From Darksidea phi (taxonomy: Eukaryota; Ascomycota; Dothideomycetes; Pleosporales; Lentitheciaceae): 64,000 nucleotides of DNA. Location: positions 62,001 through 126,000 of the forward strand of contig JASJFT010000028.1 in NCBI GenBank assembly GCA_030770425.1, given 5' to 3'. The notes under the pieces are model-generated. The model did not search any database. It was given only the letters and a program-made list of their open reading frames with translations, and was not told the DNA's origin. This document shows, piece after piece, positions 21,360 through 32,268 of the stretch (positions are counted from its first letter, which is position 1; each line of letters begins with the position of its first letter). The translations under genes were made by a program, and so were the position numbers.

Positions 21360-22532
21360 TTACAGCTTCGCTTGAGCATCCCCGCCGTCATTAACCAGCA
21401 CATAACGATATCTAGCCTTCCCGTCCTCCATATCCACAACGGCCTGATTCGCCTCTTTCATCGGCCTGGTTTGTATCCACGGCTTGACCCCCTTCTCCGC
21501 CGCAAACTGCAACATCTCTTCGATCTCTTTCGGACTGCCGATTTCTAACCGTGAGGATAACAAGTCAGCGAGATTTCTCAATAAAAGTAAAGGGGTCTAC
21601 GTACGACTACCTCCAATCGTACACCCCTTCGCTATCAGCGCAAAAGCCGCTATCGCCGGGAGGTTGTCTTCGGGCGCGCCGACCTGTATGAATTGCCCGT
21701 TTGTGCGGAGGAGTCGGAGATAGCCGCTGAATGGCATATCGGAAGAAGAGATGGTGGAAATAATTAGATCGAGTGTGCGTGAATGCTTCTTCTCCCACTT
21801 TTCGTCATCAGAAGTCGCAATGTACTCATCCGCGCTCATTGCGAGTGCGTCTTTCGCTTTGTTTCTCCTTCGACTAATCGCAACAACCTTCTCGCAACCA
21901 AGCGCCTTCGCGAAGAGTACACCAAAATGCCCAAGGCCACCCAACCCCACAATGCCCACCCTCTTCCCGGGTCCCGCCCCATTGTTCTTCAACGGAGAGT
22001 ACACAGTGATCCCCCCACACAACATAGGCGCCGCGTCCTGACTCTTCAGTCTTTCTGGAATCTTGACCGCAAAATGCGCAGGCACTCTCACATAGTCGGC
22101 ATAACCCCCCATACTCCAATATCCACTCTCTTTATACCTACCATTATACGTGCCTACGAAGCCTTTAGGACAATGCTGTTCCATGCCCCCAATGCACTCC
22201 TCACAGTCATTTTGTAGACAGCTGGCCGCTTGTGCGCCGACGCCTACGCGGTCGCCAATGGAGAAGCGAGAAGCGGAGGGGGAGGAACCTGTGCGAGTTA
22301 CGTGCCCAACGATTTCGTGGCCCACGCAAATGGGGTAATGGGTTGAGCCCCAGCCGGAACGAAGAGTGTGGATATCGGTACCACAGATGCCACAATGTGT
22401 GATTTTGATGTCAATGTCGGTCGAGGCGAAGGGCTTGGGGGTGAAGGCACCCCATTTGAGGTTTCCTTGCGCTGCTTTGGAGTCGTGGCCGAGCCAGCCA
22501 TGGAACTTCTCGGGAGAGGAGGATGAGGTCAT
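21360..22532 (-). CDS. zinc-dependent alcohol dehydrogenase (ADH6/CAD type)
   Basis: Two exons (22532-21605 and 21544-21360) around a 60 nt GTACGT...TAG intron give 370 residues. It is a medium-chain NADP-type alcohol dehydrogenase of the cinnamyl-alcohol-dehydrogenase/Adh6 group, which reduces aromatic and branched aldehydes. Catalytic zinc ligands sit in HCGICGTD and VGHEIVGH, structural zinc cysteines in CLQNDCEECIGGMEQHC, and the nucleotide-binding loop is GIVGLGGLGHFGV. The splice joins IGGSQIGSPKEIEEML, which is the expected family sequence. I chose the Met of MTSSSSPEKF because family members start this way; an in-frame Met 27 codons upstream (22613) is an alternative. The physiological substrate is not known. 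Confidence 0.92.
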
Positions 22533-23793
22533 GCCGGGAAAGGGATCTGCCGCTCTCAATTGGCTCAAAAATCGTTCGAATGAAGGAATCGCGACTTGAA
22601 GTGTGAAGTCCAATAAAGCAAGTGTAATTCGTGCTCAGCGTGGTATGTACGAAAAGTCTAGCGTTGCCGAAACAGACAATGATTTTCTTCTACCCAGGCG
22701 TTCTGCCACGCTTATGGGTCTTAGTTGGGGTTGAGCTATCGTGGACCATGTTATCCGAGGTATCTTTCTTGGAATGCCCCGCCCAAAGTTTGTCTTATCT
22801 CCGGCGCTTAAGTCCATCGTGAAAGTTTGGTGACTTCTCCAAATCAACAGGAGGGGAGCCCAAGGGAAGGATTGTCAGAGCGATACAGGCGGAGCGGGAA
22901 CTACATTGCAGCTAAGAAATAGCTTGATAGTCACCTACACAACATTGCCATGGAACGCTTGTGCATGAAAAGGGTATCAACGTCATGACTCGTTCATTGG
23001 TGAAGAACGGGTCTCTCAATCATGCAACAACACTGTACTCGCTATGCCACCTCTGACGTCCCCCTCTTGAAAAGCGATGATTAACGATGGGGTGAAAAGC
23101 TATCGTTCCAATAATCTCGGGTAGCTTTTCCCGGGAAAATGGCCTTGCTACACAGTTAACGGTTAAAAGGGTACGAAAGCTTACAGTGGTCGGAAACGGC
23201 AGCCTACTCGAGCTTCTCCTCTGCTTGGTGGAGCCAACGCGCCCCATAAAGTCTCGTGGCTGGCGGAGATCCAAAACTTGCACAGTCGTTCAACTTTGAA
23301 GTTCTTGGATTCTTCTTCCTGCCTGAAAAGCTGTCGAATAAATACATGCGCTCGCTAGAGCGCATTTGTTATGGAACTGGCCGTTCATCATACATGCTCT
23401 CCGCCTGTCTTGGGTCAGGTCAAGCCGATGTTCAGGGTCGCATCCCGGTTAGTGCAGGAACGGGATGTTGACGGAGTAAGCGCATCACGATAGCCAGAGC
23501 ACCCGCACATATAGTGAGGAATAGGACCGAAGTCTACATACATATATGGCACGAAGGATATTCACTTGACGCCCGATTAGTTAAGGTAGGCAGCCGAACC
23601 CCCCTCCGATATATCCTCGAGCAGTGTATCACCGTCAAGAACAACAACTACTGTTACAAAGCACTACACCCTATAGCCTCCACCTGGTGAAGAGCTGCTC
23701 GAAATTGTTGCATCTTACGCGAAACAATTTGCAGACCATGCAACTTTCGTCACCCTGTGTATCCCTGCGGCACGAAGCAGCTTGATGCCCCTT
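22533..23793. other. gene-free stretch
   Basis: About 1.26 kb with only short, family-less frames in both strands. The first 100 bases are the likely dehydrogenase promoter. Confidence 0.4.
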
Positions 23794-24090
23794 CTACCGG
23801 AACTTTAGGAATATCTTGTGATCACCTCGCTCAGAGGTGCCAATTTGAAGCAGGCGTATCTCACTGTAACCTGGATCCAACGGTGGGTATGTGGAGTCGG
23901 CGATAAAATGGTCGTACTGGGAGAGAAATTGTCGTATTGTCTTGGCCGCTCCATATTTACTGATGGTTATATAAGTAGAAGAAGATGCGACCGAGTTAAT
24001 ACACATGACGACGAATGGGCGAGGCTGAAGGCTGCCGTGCTTTTGTGATGAACCGATAGCAACAGGGCGATTGGTATCTAGCGGACACAT
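23794..24090 (-). pseudogene. possible HET-domain fragment
   Basis: A 98-codon frame carries YPPLDPGYSEIRLLQIG near its end. This resembles the segment that opens many fungal heterokaryon-incompatibility (HET) domains, where a Y-x-P-L...EIRLL pattern precedes the YxALSYxWG motif. The frame then stops at TAG and I could not find YxALSYxWG downstream in any frame. If real, it is a short remnant. The match is weak and could be chance. Confidence 0.2.
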
Positions 24091-24383
24091 GTACTCATGT
24101 CAGTGCGATCTGTCGCTTTTCATTGGCGAGCAGTGGACGGGTACACCGACCGCAACCCTCTCAACCCGTACTAGTGCCCTCGGAAGTGATTATGGAGGTC
24201 AGCAAATTTGTTTCGATAGCATTTGGAGAATGTGGGGGGCGGAATCATCACATGGGGTGAGGCTCCATTTCAGCCTAGCACTGTCAACTTAACTTTACCT
24301 ACACAACACAATAGCCATATCTTTTAGACCGCCGTTGATCTCACTCACTCCACGCGAGTGAGAACTAACCAGGAAAGACTCGA

Positions 24384-25584
24384 ATGGCTGAATCGGACAG
24401 TCCTAAGGCGTCAACCCTTACAAAACCAGCCCCGCGGCGGCAATCTACGAGACTCGACGATCCCTTAGAAGTGGAGCCTTCCATTACAAGGCGCGTCACC
24501 TTCAATTCAGAACGAAATCGGTTTGCGCGCGCAAATAGAATGGCGTCGTTCGACTCGACAGTGGCTGGCGCGGTCAATCTACCGTATCCAGCTATACCTT
24601 AGTGAGCTCGAAATTGACAAATTGGCCACGTCAACAAGGTGCGTTGCAACCTCGAAAAATTCTCCATCGCATGTTTAATGCTTGGCTAGGACCGGATCAG
24701 CTAGGGAGCCCAATCGGTGGCTTCTTAGATGATAGCACTTCTTTGAACAGCGATACCGAAGGCACCGATGCTGAGTATGACTCGGATAATGCACCTAGCC
24801 TATTATCTGAGGATGGAGAGCTTACGAGTCTGCGAATTGAGACCATTTTGCCGCCCTCTAGTACACTAGAGAGCTCAGCAGGTACCATTTATAGCGTTAT
24901 CAACTCTGCCCCTAGACCTGAGTTACCCCTGTTGTTGGAATGCATTGAGCATGTAAACAACAGGCTCAAAGCATTCAGTAACAATAATGCACTGTCTATC
25001 AAGCTCGAGCAATGGACCAACGAGCAACTTGCCTCAACCAAACACCGCCATGAAAACGCCATTTATGCCTTTACTATCATCACAGTCGTCTTCTTACCAC
25101 TATCCTCTGTTTGCAGTTTCCTGGGCATGAATACATCTAGGATCCGAGACATGGAAACTAGACAGTGGGTCTTCTGGGCGGCTGCTCTTCCCTTGACCTT
25201 CATCGTCATTCTGCTCGCTCTTCTCTGGACTGATGAGTTGCTTGGGAGGCAGTAGAAAAGCTTCTTTGGATGCATGATAAAGATGTTGGATTTGCTCCAC
25301 GACGCGACCGAAGGCCATACTGGAAAATGACAGACGAGGAAAAGCAAGAATGGAAGGACATCTGGAGAAGGAAGAAAACGCCAAAAGATTTGCCTTCGAT
25401 AACGGTGTCTCGTCCGCCGCCACTTCAGCTCAAACATCAACCTCGATCCGTGGGACAACCCGTATCGGCGAACCGGCACTTTCCGCTCCGTTCTAGAATG
25501 AGTGTAAAAGCGGCCACGACCTATGTGCTTCAATATATTCATCTACTGATTTGGAAGACGGATAGCATAAGCTATGCACGATGA
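24384..25584 (+). pseudogene. CorA-like Mg2+/Zn2+ transporter-type membrane protein, broken
   Basis: The frame at 24602-25255 encodes an acidic Ser-rich stretch, a helical region (ECIEHVNNRLKAFSNNNALS), and two membrane helices with FLGMNTS between them. The GMN triad after the first helix is the signature of the CorA metal-transporter superfamily, and the layout fits the CorA-like C-terminal module common in Pleosporales accessory genes. The frame stops at TAG (25253) but coding-like sequence resumes one frame over with VEKLLWMHDKDVGF and runs to 25584, so a frameshift is likely at about 25252. Upstream, frames beginning near 24361-24384 (such as QWLARSIYRIQLYLSELEID) also look coding but do not join cleanly. 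The gene is therefore probably a frame-broken remnant; an unrecognised intron is the alternative. Confidence 0.5.
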
Positions 25585-26281
25585 CGGAATCCGAAAATTG
25601 AGGGTGTTTGAGTTGAGTTTGCGAGTAGGGATTATTGACTTTGTTTTCCCAAGAAGGGACGTCCATCGTGTAAGGAAGGTTGAGAGGATAGGGGAGAAGG
25701 GTAGAGAGACTAATTGATGATTTCGTTAGCTTTGTGGAACGATCTTGGTGCTGATGTTGTCAACAAACACGCAGTGAAGGTTCGCGGTAATGTCGCAGGT
25801 TACCCGCGTAATAGACCTAAGTCTTACCGATATGTTTTTTTTGTTTTTCACCTGAGTAAAAGCTGCATTGCGCAACTATGCTATTGTAGGGGAGTTTTTC
25901 TACTCTAATGATAAACTGTATACATCTGAAGACCAGCACTGAAATTACCGATATGTTATGCCTTACTTCGAGGTTTGCTAACAAATTATAAAGTACTTGA
26001 GGTTATTGACGTTTAGCTTCAAACGAGAAGTGCTCATTCCGCATGCTGTGCTGCCACTGCATATGCGACGGGAATCAGTCGAGCTCAGCATAAATATACT
26101 GGAGGAAAGTGCAAAGGATAGCGCCATTTCGCGAACCGTTGTTCACTTTGTTTATTTGTAGAAAGATTGCGTAGCATCTATCTAGACCTATTATATGCCT
26201 CGGTTGCCTTGCCTGAGGCACCATACTTATCTACCGTGATGCTGGACACATTTGACACAAAGCCTTAACCTCTGCTTTCAA
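25585..26281. other. gene-free stretch
   Basis: About 0.7 kb, AT-rich, with no supported gene. It separates two convergent broken genes. Confidence 0.4.
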
Positions 26282-28370
26282 CTAATCATCTTCTTCTTCC
26301 ATCTCTTCATCCTTGTAAACCTCGACGTCCTTCGTCTGGGGAATAAAACTCGCCAGGTACTTTTGAAACGGACTTTTGTTCGCCTCCTTCGTCGCCAACT
26401 CATCGGTATTCCCATACTCTTTTGTCAGCTTATTTTCTATCACATCCAACGCGCGCTCTAAGCTTCTTGCTCCGAGTCCTGATTGATAGTGCTTGTCGAC
26501 CATCATCGAGCATAATTTGCCATCATCAATCAGGTCAAGATTGATATGTCCGATATACCGATTAACGTCGCTACGTAGGTCTATGTCTTGGCGAATCTGA
26601 TCCCGATATATGAGGATGAACCTTTGAAGGACCACGGCGGCCTCGGGAGGAGAGAAGGGGAGAAACGGGACAGTGAGGCTGGTCCGGCCTGTGAAAGGTG
26701 TAGAGAGCACGCTATACTCACTCCAAACTTCTTCATGAACGCATCCTTCAGCTGGCCCTGCAACGGGGCCAAGCTGACATTTTCTTGCGCTTCATCATCT
26801 AGCTCTTGGATCTCTCGCTCGTAAAAGTCTCGTATAATATCATCGCCGTGATTCGTCGCTAGTATCCAGATGAAGTGGGAAGCATCAAGCCTACGATTAT
26901 TGCGGCGATTAGTGTATTGCCCTTGTCTCAGTTAGCAAGCAATCGTGTTAAATATCTCCCTAGATTTTATCTACCCGACACATACCTTTATCCACAACTA
27001 TCAGTAGAGACTCCCTGATTTCTTCCTCAGTTTTGTCGAACTCATCCAGGAATATGACAGCCCGCTTGCCACTATTCTCTGCAATGAAACTGTTCATCTC
27101 AGACCCTTCATCGCTACGGTGATATCCAGAAGTTGAGCCCAGAAGGTCCATTCGATGTGCAAGTTGAGCACAATCGATGACGATGTGCTTAGCTGATAGC
27201 ATATATCCCCTCTGTATGGCCATCTCTGTCTTATCGTGGCTAGACAGGCCAGAAAAGGCCATTACTAATGGGTTCTTCTTCTGATTTGCAGTATGATTGA
27301 AAACCCGCGTCATGACCAATTTCGTGGCGGGGAGCTGTCCAATTAAGAAATATGGTATCTTGAGCAAGTTGACCATCTCGTTCTCCGTGGCGATTTGCAA
27401 CTCCCTATTTTTGTGCTTCTTCAATCTACTGGCGCGGTACAACGAGTAGCGATGGGTCAGGTGCAATGCAGGCGCTAGTACAGCTCGTATGTTGTCGTTG
27501 CACCACAATGTCGATTCAGTCAATCCCGTCGATTTCTTGACCTTGGGGGTGTTCAAGAACCGGATCCACATATATTGTGGAATGTTGTACGGGTCGGTAC
27601 CGTAGGCAAGCAGTTGCTTCACTACTCCAGTCGTATTCATGACGGCGCGTCTTCCGTGGATAATTGCGAATGCCAGTAGTGGGATGTCGAAACACAGATA
27701 ATCATTCGGATCTGCTCCATATTCAAGAAGTAGTGCCACCGCCCCCGTTGAGTTTCGTTCGACGGGATAGTACAAGGCTGGAGCCACGAATAGCCTCATG
27801 CTTTGTTTGAAGTCTCCATCTCTACCCTGTCGCTCTTGAAGGAACCATTCGAGAGTATTACTAGAACAACCATTCTGTAGCGCTGAACAGAGCGTCTTGA
27901 TGGAGATGACTCTAGTGTGCAGCGAGTTTCAGGATGTCATCAGCATCTTCTCTATTTTCTGGAACCGAAATAGTGAGTAACTGGAGCCTGCCATCTTCCA
28001 CGCGAATAACTGGGTATGACCGGATGTTTCTTGGGCTGTTCATCGTCAGGTAGGGATAGTTTGAGGTGCTCGATGCGAAACTTTGAACACACGCATTGCT
28101 ACGATATATAACCTAGAGCGGACAAACAGATTTGCACTAGAACCTGATAGAGTTTGCTTGCACGGGTAGATGCGTCTGGCTTCCCTACAATAATATCCAT
28201 CTGCATCCCAGTGTTTCAAACAGGAAGGCTGCAGAAAATGGAGCCATGGCGGGTACTGCGCATGTGAACGAGAGAGATTTCTCTCTATTGCTCGGCTGAT
28301 TTCGTGTCCAAGAGTAGAATGAGCGAACGATAGACGTTGAATGTAAGTGTAATCCAAAAGGTTGCTTGAA
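26282..28370 (-). pseudogene. ankyrin-type / Clp-like AAA+ ATPase gene, degraded
   Basis: Reading leftwards: coding-like N-terminal sequence (HEISRAIERNLSRSHAQYPP, ...LYIVAMRVF) in 28360-28090, then PVIRVEDGRLQLLTISVPEN around 28000, an ankyrin-like unit (VALLLEYGADPND), and a P-loop domain. The Walker A site reads GLSSHDKT where the Clp/ClpB type has G-P-S-G-H-G-K-T, so both key glycines are lost. Walker B is intact (VIFLDEFDK), as is the sensor region (WILATNHGDD), reached through a 64 nt intron (26922-26985). The C-terminal Clp small domain is recognisable (GLGARSLERALDVI), ending acidic. The reading frame breaks near 28000, near 27918 (frame changes at a TAG), and near 26690-26722. Together with the lost P-loop glycines this suggests an inactive remnant. 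Exact exon structure upstream of 27900 is unsure. Confidence 0.6.
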
Positions 28371-28858
28371 GGTATTGTGAGGCTTAGTCAGCACACCGCG
28401 ATGCGGCCTGCGACTAGTTACACTCACTATTCCTCCATGCGAACACCCAACCGCCTCTGTATACATCGCATCCTCCGTATTAATATAGAGTGGTCTTCGT
28501 CAGACACAAATCTCCAGTCACGATGCAAAAGCGAAGAGACTTCGCGATAGACACAACCCAGTGGCAAGAGAAAATGAGCTGGAACTTTTTTGCTTTCTCT
28601 ATGATAAGAGACAAATTCTTCAATACAAGCATGCGCCTACAAATGCGACATGATCCACCCATAAGATGCAAAGCATATTCTCCTACCCGTAGAGTCCCAG
28701 CAGTTCAATGATCAATCCGCCGAGAAGTTCATGATCGCTGGCCAAAGGAAACCGAATCGCTACCGCACTTTTCTTCATCCTTAGCTGACCTGCTCACACT
28801 GTTTGATGATATGTATCATCGTCAACGGAAACGGTATATGACTCACCTGAATATTGGC
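28371..28858. other. short gap, probable remnant of the AAA+ gene 5' end
   Basis: No clear gene. A GTGAGT donor near 28425 on the minus strand suggests that the degraded AAA+ gene once had another 5' exon here (frames such as DVYRGGWVFAWRN), but nothing firm can be drawn. Confidence 0.3.
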
Positions 28859-29083
28859 TTAGTTGACGGGAGTGCCGCATTGGGGGCAGCATTTGCCTGG
28901 AATGACCCAGACAGTCTGGCCCCTCTCGAGGCAGGCTGGGCAGCGGCGACCGGGAACCTTTCTATGTCAACGCTTGTTCTCGAAGGGTCCTGAATTGAAA
29001 AAACGTACGGGCATGGAGGTGATGCCTTCGACCTCATACATGGAAAAGACGGCGATGCGGTCGATGGGGAGTTGGCTGCACAT
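28859..29083 (-). CDS. 57-residue zinc-ribbon-like protein
   Basis: Two very short exons, 29083-29009 (25 codons) and 28957-28859 (32 codons plus stop), flank a 51 nt GTACGT...AAAG intron. The protein begins MCSQLPIDRIAVFSMYEVEG and ends with CPACLERGQTVWVIPGKC then CPQCGTPVN. The C-x2-C ... C-x2-C spacing (14 residues between pairs) with the final CGTPVN is a zinc-ribbon pattern, and the hydrophobic core between the pairs supports a real fold. The intron is phase 0 and both splice sites are canonical. It lies among decayed genes yet has no lesion. I recall similar tiny proteins in other plant-associated fungi but know no function. No signal peptide is seen, so it is probably intracellular. 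Confidence 0.62.
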
Positions 29084-29394
29084 GGTGTTGTGAGCGGAGG
29101 AGGCGGCTTCAAGAAGAGTCTGAGAGTGAAGCGAAGGTGTGGGATGAAGCTGAAAGGTGAAACTGGAGGATGCGTTCGGACTGAAGTTGCTCTTTACAAA
29201 AAAGGGGAGAAGCTCCTTTTGTATTGAAAGTCCACGTTGCCGTATCTTGAAACCAGATCGTCTGTGTATCTATTGGTGGGACCCGGCTTCTGATTCGGGG
29301 GCATTGTCTCTGCGTGCAGCAACTTGCGGGTGGACAGGGAACATCTGTGTTCAAATAATAACCACAGAATATGAGTGCGAGCGGCTTCTACCCG
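29084..29394. other. short gap upstream of zinc-ribbon gene
   Basis: 311 bp likely holding the promoter of the zinc-ribbon gene, with C/T-rich minus-strand sequence near 29100-29160. No other gene seen. Confidence 0.4.
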
Positions 29395-30432
29395 TCACTG
29401 TCGGTCTGATTCGGTTAATAGATGAGCAGAAGCCTCTTCTCCAACTAAGGCTCGAAAACCCACTGTGAGCACCTACACTTTTGAGTGCTCCAACACCGAA
29501 CAATCCGATAGCGAAGTCTTACAGAAAACATTCGGACAGAGAAACTCTGATGTCGCCTCTCAGTGCTCTCAATCTCATCGCCTTGTTGACCTCCGAAATG
29601 AGCAGGCTTGCTCTCATACAGCATGCTTAGCGTGTGGCACATCCTTGCATAGCTGCAACAATTGATATTGCTAAGGGCAGAGACAGGCGGTGAACTGATT
29701 GTGGATTTGGTGAGTGCAGAAGACTCTTGCGGGCGACTGCTCACATCTTCATCGTTCTGAAAGCAATGCCAAGGGGATCACCACGCCGTTAGCGCAACCA
29801 CCCATGCGACCATATTCTGCGGACGGAACCAAATGAAAGTAAAATTCTCTCTGTTATAGGTCAGCACTACTTGTGTAAGTGCCACGAACCGTTCTTGAGT
29901 TGGTCCATGTGTAGTCGCCTCATGAAAATCTTTCCCGACCCGCGTAAAGCTCGAACATGGTACCCAGGTAATTGTCATATCGCCACCTTGTACTGCTGCA
30001 GCTTCCCTTAAGCTAGCACTGGTCAGTCCAAGCCTTGCCATACGCCGTGTAGCAAGGCCGCCATAGCCTGGACCGCTACCAAAGAACGGTATACGTACCT
30101 GCGCCTTGTCGCAAGACGCATCGAGCTTGCGATCGCGTGAGTCAAAAGCCGGTCGACATTGGCATCCTCCACGTTGAGCGTTACTTCGCCATCTACCAAA
30201 TAACGCTTCACTAAACTGTTATAAAGGGGTGTTCATTAGACTTCTTGTTCAAACAACTTCCTCTCTAGCGCCGCGCTTGACCACGCCGGATGCTTGCGCA
30301 ATCACTGCTCGGATTGACCATGCCTTCGACCAGTTATTCGAACAAGACGCAGGATATTCCTTGAAATAAGGCCTCAACCTGGACGTTGGGTTCCTGAGTC
30401 CACGATACCGGAACACTCGGGGCAATTGCGCT
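29395..30432 (-). pseudogene. multi-exon gene of unknown function, 5' half degraded
   Basis: The 3' half splices cleanly. An exon ending at 30099, then 30012-29802, 29756-29523 and 29472-29395, with introns of 86, 45 and 50 nt, all GT-AG and phase-consistent. This gives a continuous protein including VEDANVDRLLTHAIASSMRL, GDMTITWVPCSSFTRVGKDF, ERFVALTQVVLTYNRENFTF, CHTLSMLYESKPAHFGGQQG and a stop. The long upstream exon (30432-30217) is coding-like (PVSWTQEPNVQVEALFQGIS) but has TAA near 30335 and TAG near 30262, and must shift frame near 30216 to enter the next part. No known domain was recognised. It could be a decayed gene, or an intact shorter gene whose 5' exon I misread. Confidence 0.4.
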
Positions 30433-31863
30433 CTGAAAGGCCGTTTGTCTACATTAGTTGAGCGGCTTCTCGTTTAAATTTGCGGCGCTTCGATACGGTA
30501 ATCGCGGTCGTATCGAATTGCTAATTTCGCTAGTGTTTTGGCGTTCTTGCAAGTCAGTATGGTTCTTTCATATGGAGAAGATATCGAGTTTGCTCTCTAT
30601 ACGGTAGCATTCAAGCGGTCTGTTATCCCCACATTGGTCCACTGGATATTTCTAATCAGATGATCAACCTCATACTTTCTTAGGCGGATCATCTTGGATG
30701 AGACATGCCGAGGCTTCGGCACGTTTGACGCACAACACACAATTGCACGCTGTGACACATGCACAATGGCCATCTCAAGTTTTCGTGTTGGTTTACCATA
30801 TCTAAAGTATACTTCAAAATCGAGTTCCGTCTCCTACACAGATAGAACGCCGCCTTCGGAACCCGCTCAGCTTTTATTCTTTCAATGAAAAAATAGCCGA
30901 AGGCGTTGCAAATGTCCCAAGGTGTCTTTGCTTATCGAATTGACACGTCAAAGTTGGTCCCTTGATGATCGTACCTACGATCGGGAACATACATCAGCTT
31001 CTTCACAGCCCAATGCTGAGTAGGCGTCCATCATTATGCTGACATCGGACAACGCCAAAAAGGAGATATTAGTGTTGGATTAATGTGCTCACGCGTCGGC
31101 AGCAACGACGGACAAACCGGCTTGAGAAAAACTCTATTGGTTACTGCTCTATGCTACATAGAAAAGATGCAATCTTAGCGCCTGTCTCGGGCCCATTTCC
31201 CACCATGTGTCACTGCAGCAACGCTCACGTGCGAACAAAAACTCCGTTATGCATCGGCTTGTGGCCACTAGAGCAACCCCAGAAGTCGGCGGACCGGTAG
31301 CACTGTAGTTACAATTCGCTTCACATGGTGTGCACGAGTAGGGGGGTATACAACCCGAGTCTTCATATCACCTTATTCACTGTAAGAAACACCCGCTTAA
31401 TGTAGAATCACTGGTTTCAGTAAATTTCTGGGAAGATGTCCATCTTCGGGTTCCTGGTTTCCCGTCTATCATCCGAGCGGCAGGTACGCGTCTGCAGTTC
31501 CCATCGGGAACGGCTCGCCACTCTTTATGTCTTGTGGAATGTCATCTGCATATCGCGCTCCTTTTGTACGGCTGTATCAGTTTCTAGCCGGACAGGCTGT
31601 GACCACAATGCTGTACGCCACTTCTCGCCGCGTGATGTTTTTGTTAATCTTGTTTCGCACCCTTGCTTATTTCACCATGACACATCTTCTGCATCCCGGT
31701 TATACTACACCTTCAGGCCTTCCAAAAGAGATTGGCGTGAAAACATGCCCTTAGGATTGGTTCAACTACTACAAGCGTGTGTATTCCAAAACGTTAAGCA
31801 CCATGCTCTTTGAATCTGCATGTACATCTACTGATTCTGTCAAAGAACGGTGTTACAGCTTAG
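30433..31863. other. gene-free stretch
   Basis: About 1.4 kb. The frame 31436-31813 (125 codons) shows no family feature and unnatural composition. Nothing is supported. Confidence 0.4.
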
Positions 31864-32268
31864 TCAGTATATAGACAGCATCCTTGACCAACGCTCCATA
31901 AACGACACTACTCCAGCTCTCCCTGGTCCTAAAATCAAAGCAAGGGAGAGCATAAGACCGCTGAGAGTTGCCGAACCGTTTATGTCTGCCGGTACAGATA
32001 GGTCTCCGCAGTTTCAATTCAACTTACCCTTCACGCTTCTCAGCTCACTGCACGACACAATTTCTCGGTAGTGCTTCCAAGAACGCGGCTCCTTGTCGCA
32101 CATACTCACAAAGTATCCCTGGGTAGCCCCATCTGAATGTGCCACGGGACTCGAATCGAAAACAGCCCTGCGAGCGGCCGTCACCTCGGCCAACAGAAGC
32201 ACAGCGCCGTAAACCTTACCAGACGAGTCCCTGGAGAATTTACTGGTGCTGACGTACTTAATTCTGCT
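31864..32268 (-). pseudogene. possible gene fragment of unknown function
   Basis: A minus-strand frame (about 32268-32028) encoding KVYGAVLLLAEVTAARRAVF and DKEPRSWKHYREIVSCSELR ends at a strong GTAAGT donor. A 99 nt intron with a TTTTAG acceptor then joins in phase to a short last exon (31928-31864) ending MERWSRMLSIY. Good splice signals and natural composition suggest a true 3' gene end. No start codon or upstream exon was found: the frame is closed by TGA just upstream. The function is unknown. Confidence 0.3.

Noticed and set aside
28811..28993. 60-codon plus-strand frame
   Set aside because: Antisense of the zinc-ribbon gene, whose minus-strand exons have matched splice sites and CxxC pairs.
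30023..30211. Separate 62-codon minus-strand protein starting at GTG
   Set aside because: The start is not ATG, and the frame reads better as an exon ending at the GTACGT donor at 30098.
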